DNA of 64,000 bases from a virus. Location: the IMG/VR virus record IMGVR_UViG_3300004151_000006, positions 64,001-128,000 of that record, one strand, 5' to 3'. Position numbers and translations under genes: made by a program. Within the stretch, counting starts at the first letter, position 1; each line of letters opens with the position of its first letter. Below are positions 61,229 to 64,000 of this stretch, piece after piece. The notes beneath the pieces were generated by a model. It searched no databases and had not been told where the DNA came from. It saw only the letters and a list, made by a program, of their open reading frames with translations.

Positions 61229-61256
61229 TCAATATTTTAAACATATATTACACAAT
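61229..61256 (+). promoter_or_regulatory. AT-rich phage promoter box (copy 12)
   Basis: AATATTTTAAACATATATTA lies about 27 nt before the macrodomain start, the shortest such distance in the window. Confidence 0.55.
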
Positions 61257-61270
61257 AAGGAGGATAATAA

Positions 61271-61810
61271 ATGATCAAATATAAACACGGTGACATAGTT
61301 GAAGCACTGATTAAAACTACAGATATAGATGTATGTTTTCACCAAGCAAATTGTTTCTGCAATCTTGGAGCGGGCATAGCTAAACAATTAGCAGCTGTAT
61401 TTCCAGCATTGGTGGATGTAGATGATACTACTTCTGTAGGTGATAAAAATAAATTAGGTACATTTACGTATGCTGAATTTTATCAATCACATCAATTTAG
61501 AATCTACAATTTATATGGTCAATGGGCATTTAGATATGGTCTTATCTATAAATGGATAGATGGAGTAAAACATCAATTTACAATACCTGAAGAATATGAT
61601 GAAAATGGTCTTAAGCCCATGACTTCACTCCCGCATCTAAGACAGGCTATCGAAGGTATGATCAATCATGTCTGTGGTGTCAAACATGACTTAAGATTTG
61701 CTACAGTGAAGATTGGTGCTGGTCGTGGTGGTGCTGATTGGAATAGTCAAGTATATCCCATGCTAGAGGAATTGTTTGATGGTTTGGATTTGACAGTATA
61801 TAGATTTTAA
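61271..61810 (+). CDS. Macrodomain protein (ADP-ribose binding/processing), 179 residues
   Basis: The start follows TAAGGAGGATAATAA. KYKHGDIVEAL, VCFHQANCFCNLGAGIAKQLAAVFP and FATVKIGAGRGGADWNSQVYPMLEE contain the GDI, N-x(6-8)-G-x-GIA and final G-x-G-x-GG ADP-ribose contacts of macrodomains, closest to Poa1p/TARG-like ADP-ribose-1''-phosphate enzymes. The family hydrolyses ADP-ribose phosphates or protein ADP-ribosylation; in a phage it may reverse ADP-ribosylation used in defence or recycle tRNA-repair by-products. Confidence 0.85.
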   Translation: MIKYKHGDIVEALIKTTDIDVCFHQANCFCNLGAGIAKQLAAVFPALVDVDDTTSVGDKNKLGTFTYAEFYQSHQFRIYNLYGQWAFRYGLIYKWIDGVKHQFTIPEEYDENGLKPMTSLPHLRQAIEGMINHVCGVKHDLRFATVKIGAGRGGADWNSQVYPMLEELFDGLDLTVYRF

Positions 61811-61835
61811 ATCAAGTATAAAGGAGAGCCTACTT

Positions 61836-61865
61836 ATGAAGATTTTCATTGAGATTTTAAAATGA
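61836..61865 (+). CDS. Nine-residue leader peptide
   Basis: ATG 61836 follows AAAGGAGAGCCTACTT. The nine codons end in TGA overlapping the ATG of the next gene (ATGA at 61862). The next gene has no ribosome site of its own, so this leader may load ribosomes for it. Confidence 0.45.
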   Translation: MKIFIEILK

Positions 61866-62047
61866 AGAAAGATTATTTTTATTATAAACAGTTAGGATAT
61901 TGCACACAAGAACATTATTTCATGCGAGAATTGTTAATTATCAAAAATAAAGAATTTGAAAAATCACTGATATTTAATTTAATTGTATTGGGTTTAATAA
62001 TAATACTGATATGGTGTACAATTGATCTATTTATTTTAAAAAATTAA
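61862..62047 (+). CDS. Small membrane protein, 61 residues
   Basis: A soluble charged first half (KKDYFYYKQLGYCTQEHYFMREL) is followed by a C-terminal membrane helix (LIFNLIVLGLIIILIWCTIDLFIL). Its start overlaps the leader stop. It is tail-anchored, with the N-terminus probably cytoplasmic. The function is unknown. Confidence 0.6.
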   Translation: MKKDYFYYKQLGYCTQEHYFMRELLIIKNKEFEKSLIFNLIVLGLIIILIWCTIDLFILKN

Positions 62048-62150
62048 TAGTTTATCGGTTTTAAATCAACCATAAGAGGGAAAGTTAATAAAGGTGATCT
62101 ATAATAATTTAAGATTTTCATTGTGGAAATCCTGAATTGATCTAATGTAC

Positions 62151-62183
62151 CTATGATATGGGGGTTACACCCCCATATCATAG
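62151..62183. terminator. Palindrome touching the ribosome site of the lipoprotein gene
   Basis: A 15-bp stem (CTATGATATGGGGGT arm) with a 3-nt loop ends in TAG, directly abutting GGAGG of the next gene. Terminator, or control of ribosome access. Confidence 0.6.
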
Positions 62184-62192
62184 GAGGTCCAC

Positions 62193-62345
62193 ATGCGTTA
62201 TCTTCTTTTCATGTTGTTGGCCATGTTGATTAGCTGTCAAAAAGTCTCTATAGGTAAATTTGATTTGAAGTATGGTACTGGATCAGATACTTGGGAAAGT
62301 AATGAACGTGGAGATAGAGTCAAAAGACAAGATCATTGGCACTGA
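62193..62345 (+). CDS. Small lipoprotein, 50 residues
   Basis: ATG 62193 follows TAGGAGGTCCAC. RYLLFMLLAMLISC is a signal with a lipobox (LISC, Cys 15); the mature 36 residues are polar and end in DHWH. The size and lipobox fit an outer-membrane spanin (Rz1-like) near the lysozyme, but there is no proline-rich mature part and no obvious partner spanin. Confidence 0.6.
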   Translation: MRYLLFMLLAMLISCQKVSIGKFDLKYGTGSDTWESNERGDRVKRQDHWH

Positions 62346-62354
62346 TATTCATTT

Positions 62355-62382
62355 TATCTAGAATATATATTATTCTTTCGAG
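62355..62382 (+). promoter_or_regulatory. AT-rich phage promoter box (copy 13)
   Basis: TCTAGAATATATATTATTCTTTC lies about 95 nt before the start at 62462. Confidence 0.5.
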
Positions 62383-62461
62383 AACTCAAGAATGTGATCC
62401 ACCACTATGATGTGACTTGGGTAACCCTGTAACACCAATCGACATCAATGGAGTATTTGAT

Positions 62462-62677
62462 ATGTTTAAAAGTAAATTCTCTACTGGTCTTTATAATAAA
62501 ATAAATACAGTATATTTTTGGAGAAAGTGTCAAGTGTTGGGTTATGGAAAACCCATTCCTGCACGATTTTTAATGGTCCATGCTTCCATTGAAAATCCAC
62601 ATGTAATGGCTTATGTGGAATGGGAAGATGGGTCTGTCATGGAGTATCAGTTTGATCAAATCAAATTTGATAAATAG
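62462..62677 (+). CDS. Unknown small protein, 71 residues
   Basis: ATG 62462 follows ATGGAGTATTTGAT; an upstream TTG at 62417 lacks a ribosome site. It is beta-rich, probably an SH3-like barrel (GYGKPIPARFLMVHASIEN ... VMAYVEWEDGSVMEYQF). No family recognised. Confidence 0.6.
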   Translation: MFKSKFSTGLYNKINTVYFWRKCQVLGYGKPIPARFLMVHASIENPHVMAYVEWEDGSVMEYQFDQIKFDK

Positions 62678-62712
62678 TTGTAACATTTAACAGTATTGGG
62701 GAGGGCAATTCC

Positions 62713-62991
62713 ATGAATAAACTTAAGTCTAATACCATTACCATAGATACTTCCAATTATAATCAGTTCAATCAGCTGTATTTTCATCATCCGGTAGAAG
62801 TACATTACACTGAAGTGATAATGGATACATCAAAGGGATATCCTGAACCAAAAAGTGTGCCCACTAGTGTAGTTAAAAAAGGAAAGATTCTTTATACCAC
62901 CAATGGTATTTGTGTCACAGTGCTTCTTGACAGTGGTGATATTGAAAACGTGTATAACAGTAACCTCAAATTACTCCCCAAGGAGGAATAG
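62713..62991 (+). CDS. Unknown small protein, 92 residues
   Basis: The start follows TTGGGGAGGGCAATTCC. It is beta-rich; the last part (ICVTVLLDSGDIENVYNSNLKLL) parallels the end of the preceding protein (VMAYVEWEDGSVMEYQFDQIKF), so the two may share a barrel fold. The stop is 2 nt before the next gene. Confidence 0.6.
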   Translation: MNKLKSNTITIDTSNYNQFNQLYFHHPVEVHYTEVIMDTSKGYPEPKSVPTSVVKKGKILYTTNGICVTVLLDSGDIENVYNSNLKLLPKEE

Positions 62992-62993
62992 CC

Positions 62994-63383
62994 ATGCGCT
63001 ACATCTTTATGATCATCCTCATGCTGTGTACCACACAGCTGTATGCCCAGACCAGGACCCAGTCTGTGCAAGGCAAAGTGGTTCCCAACTTTAGCAACAA
63101 TTCTGTGGACATCTATACTCGTAGTGGCCAAAAGCAGACCGTCCCTCTCTATGGGGTGACTGTGGATCCCAAGAAGGCTGCTGCCGCTAACAAGACCTTC
63201 ATCGATAAACACAAGTCCCAGGACTATTCTAATGTCCGTATGTACACGGACAAATACGGCCAAAGCCGTGTTGAAGTAAATGGTCAAGATATTGGCCGTT
63301 CATTAACTTCAAAAAAATATGCTGTCCCCGATAGCCAATGTATTTCCAATCCCGGAAATCCATACTGTGCCAGATTGAAATAA
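62994..63383 (+). CDS. Secreted SNase-fold-like protein, probably inactive, 129 residues
   Basis: A signal peptide (RYIFMIILMLCTTQLYA, cut after LYA) is followed by SVQGKVV, SVDIYTRSGQKQTVPLYGVTVDPKKAAA, VRMYTDKYGQSRVEVNGQDIGRSLTSKKYAV. This is the strand and helix order of staphylococcal-nuclease (thermonuclease) domains ('V.GkVv..DGDTi.v...G....vRLyGID.PE', 'D.yGR..a.V...g.dv...l...G.A'). The first Arg (VRL to VPL) and the catalytic acids are lost, so it is likely not a nuclease. GC-rich codons. It is probably periplasmic. Confidence 0.62.
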   Translation: MRYIFMIILMLCTTQLYAQTRTQSVQGKVVPNFSNNSVDIYTRSGQKQTVPLYGVTVDPKKAAAANKTFIDKHKSQDYSNVRMYTDKYGQSRVEVNGQDIGRSLTSKKYAVPDSQCISNPGNPYCARLK

Positions 63384-63394
63384 TATTGATATAT

Positions 63395-63426
63395 GAGACA
63401 GTGGTACCAACAGGTACCACTGTCTC
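63395..63426. terminator. Palindromic terminator
   Basis: A 14-bp stem (GAGACAGTGGTACC arm) with a 4-nt loop; the next ribosome site (AAGGAG) begins 2 nt later. Confidence 0.65.
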
Positions 63427-63440
63427 TAAGGAGAATAAAT

Positions 63441-63638
63441 ATGATACACAGAAATGTTATTTGGTATCTGATTTATCTTTTTATATTGTTTGGGTGTTTC
63501 TTTGGTATAGCTTATAATACACAGATTGAACTTATTGGTGGTTCTGGAGTATTCTTAATTATCGGTGTTGGATTTTGTAGTCTTGAAATAGTGTCAGTAA
63601 TCATAAATTATATTTACAAGAAATTCAACCATGATTAA
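63441..63638 (+). CDS. Two-helix membrane protein, 65 residues
   Basis: The start follows CTAAGGAGAATAAAT. Two hydrophobic stretches (VIWYLIYLFILFGCFFGIAY and GVFLIIGVGFCSLEIVSVIINYI) and a basic C-terminus (KKFNHD). Overlaps the next gene by 8 nt. The function is unknown. Confidence 0.62.
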   Translation: MIHRNVIWYLIYLFILFGCFFGIAYNTQIELIGGSGVFLIIGVGFCSLEIVSVIINYIYKKFNHD

Positions 63639-64000
63639 ACTTAAATTTCCTTTGAGAGATCCAGTTTTAAGAGTCAATCCACAATATAATTACGTCTCAT
63701 ACAATATGGCAGATGCAATATTGTGTGATAATGATTTATTCAAAAGGAGTGTTGATATGGATGACTTCACATCAGAATATTCTATTGGATACTGGAAACA
63801 GTTTAAAGATGAAGATGTTGATTTACCTTGGCCAACAATAAATCCTGAATTGACAGATGAAATTAGAATGGATTATTTACGTTTACTTGATTTAGCTGAA
63901 AAAGATAAAGCTACTGCACATGAAAATTACAGAGGATGGTCTATGTGTCGATTGTGTAGAAAAGCGAATGGGATTGGTGAATTTGAAATGGTGATAGATG
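63631..64000 (+). CDS. Unknown protein, 5' part (123 codons in window)
   Basis: ATG 63631 overlaps the previous stop and is likely coupled; the frame stays open to the end of the window. The visible part is acidic and Trp/Tyr-rich, with CRLC near residue 108 that could begin a zinc-binding site. No family recognised. Confidence 0.65.
   Translation, partial: MIKLKFPLRDPVLRVNPQYNYVSYNMADAILCDNDLFKRSVDMDDFTSEYSIGYWKQFKDEDVDLPWPTINPELTDEIRMDYLRLLDLAEKDKATAHENYRGWSMCRLCRKANGIGEFEMVID

Noticed and set aside
62193-62345. Firm call as Rz1-like spanin
   Set aside because: The lipobox and size fit, but there is no proline-rich mature part and no neighbouring inner-membrane spanin with a coiled coil.
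8192-63426. CRISPR array or phage mini-array
   Set aside because: The many palindromes are all different in sequence and spaced by genes; no direct repeats with regular spacers were seen.
1-64000. Alternative genetic code (reassigned stop codon), as in some huge phages
   Set aside because: TAA, TAG and TGA all end genes at expected places beside new ribosome sites; no gene needs read-through.

Overview
The window looks like a slice of a large (probably jumbo) tailed double-stranded DNA phage genome. Coding density is very high, with about 95 mostly small genes on mostly one strand and frequent ATGA or TAATG stop/start overlaps. The base composition is AT-rich (about one third GC by eye; not computed). 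Phage hallmarks are a T4-type large terminase (31.7-34.0 kb), a probable prohead protease followed by two ClpP-like proteins (22.5-24.8 kb), a GH108 lysozyme (60.4-61.1 kb), a free-standing HNH endonuclease next to two tRNA genes (46.5-47.7 kb), and many proteins with no recognisable family. The host is inferred, not shown. A chemoreceptor with a Cys-bearing PAS domain, a second PAS protein and a DsrE-like protein all resemble products typical of Desulfovibrio-type bacteria. A few genes with much richer GC suggest that the host genome is more GC-rich than the phage.

Layout. 0-1.6 kb is the 3' end of a large gene. 1.8-7.4 kb holds small unknowns, a BCS1-type AAA ATPase and a DEDDh exonuclease. 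7.4-8.2 kb is a minus-strand unknown. 8.2-8.9 kb is the only long gene-free stretch and contains at least six strong hairpins. 8.9-19.1 kb holds three tandem paralogues, possible virion or accessory unknowns, a 683-residue protein with a DUF2135-like domain and a GC-rich conserved phage protein. 19.2-20.3 kb is an adenylosuccinate synthetase relative whose catalytic Asp is replaced by Ser, as in PurZ enzymes that make 2-aminoadenine nucleotides. 20.3-24.8 kb looks like a head-assembly/protease block. 24.9-26.1 kb is GC-rich and includes a MYG1-family hydrolase. 26.2-28.2 kb (minus) is a complete methyl-accepting chemotaxis protein. 28.3-31.1 kb is an Xre-type regulator directly followed by a DEAH-box helicase. 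31.2-38.2 kb holds a GC-rich unknown, the terminase, a lipoprotein, a GNAT protein and unknowns. 38.2-46.3 kb holds secreted/unknown proteins, a duplicated 112-residue gene, a radical SAM enzyme and a dispersed paralogous family with a 'DLPI' motif. 46.5-57.2 kb holds the HNH/tRNA cluster, a P-loop NTPase, a transglutaminase-like protein, small membrane proteins and a large protein with an internal in-frame gene. 57.3-60.3 kb is a minus-strand block (PAS membrane protein, holin-like protein, membrane protein, DsrE-like protein, membrane protein) that converges with nothing but lies head-to-head with the GH108 lysozyme. 61.3-64.0 kb holds a macrodomain protein, small membrane/lipoproteins and a secreted SNase-fold protein.

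Regulatory layout. Transcription units are separated by long perfect GC-rich palindromes (10-20 bp stems, each of different sequence), several shared by converging genes. In about a dozen places a nearly constant AT-rich box (core AAATATATATTA, often followed by TTTTA and preceded by TTT) lies about 25-100 nt before the first start codon, frequently just after such a palindrome. I infer a phage-specific promoter class. Most starts carry a strong GGAGG-type ribosome-binding site, which I used to choose among alternative starts.
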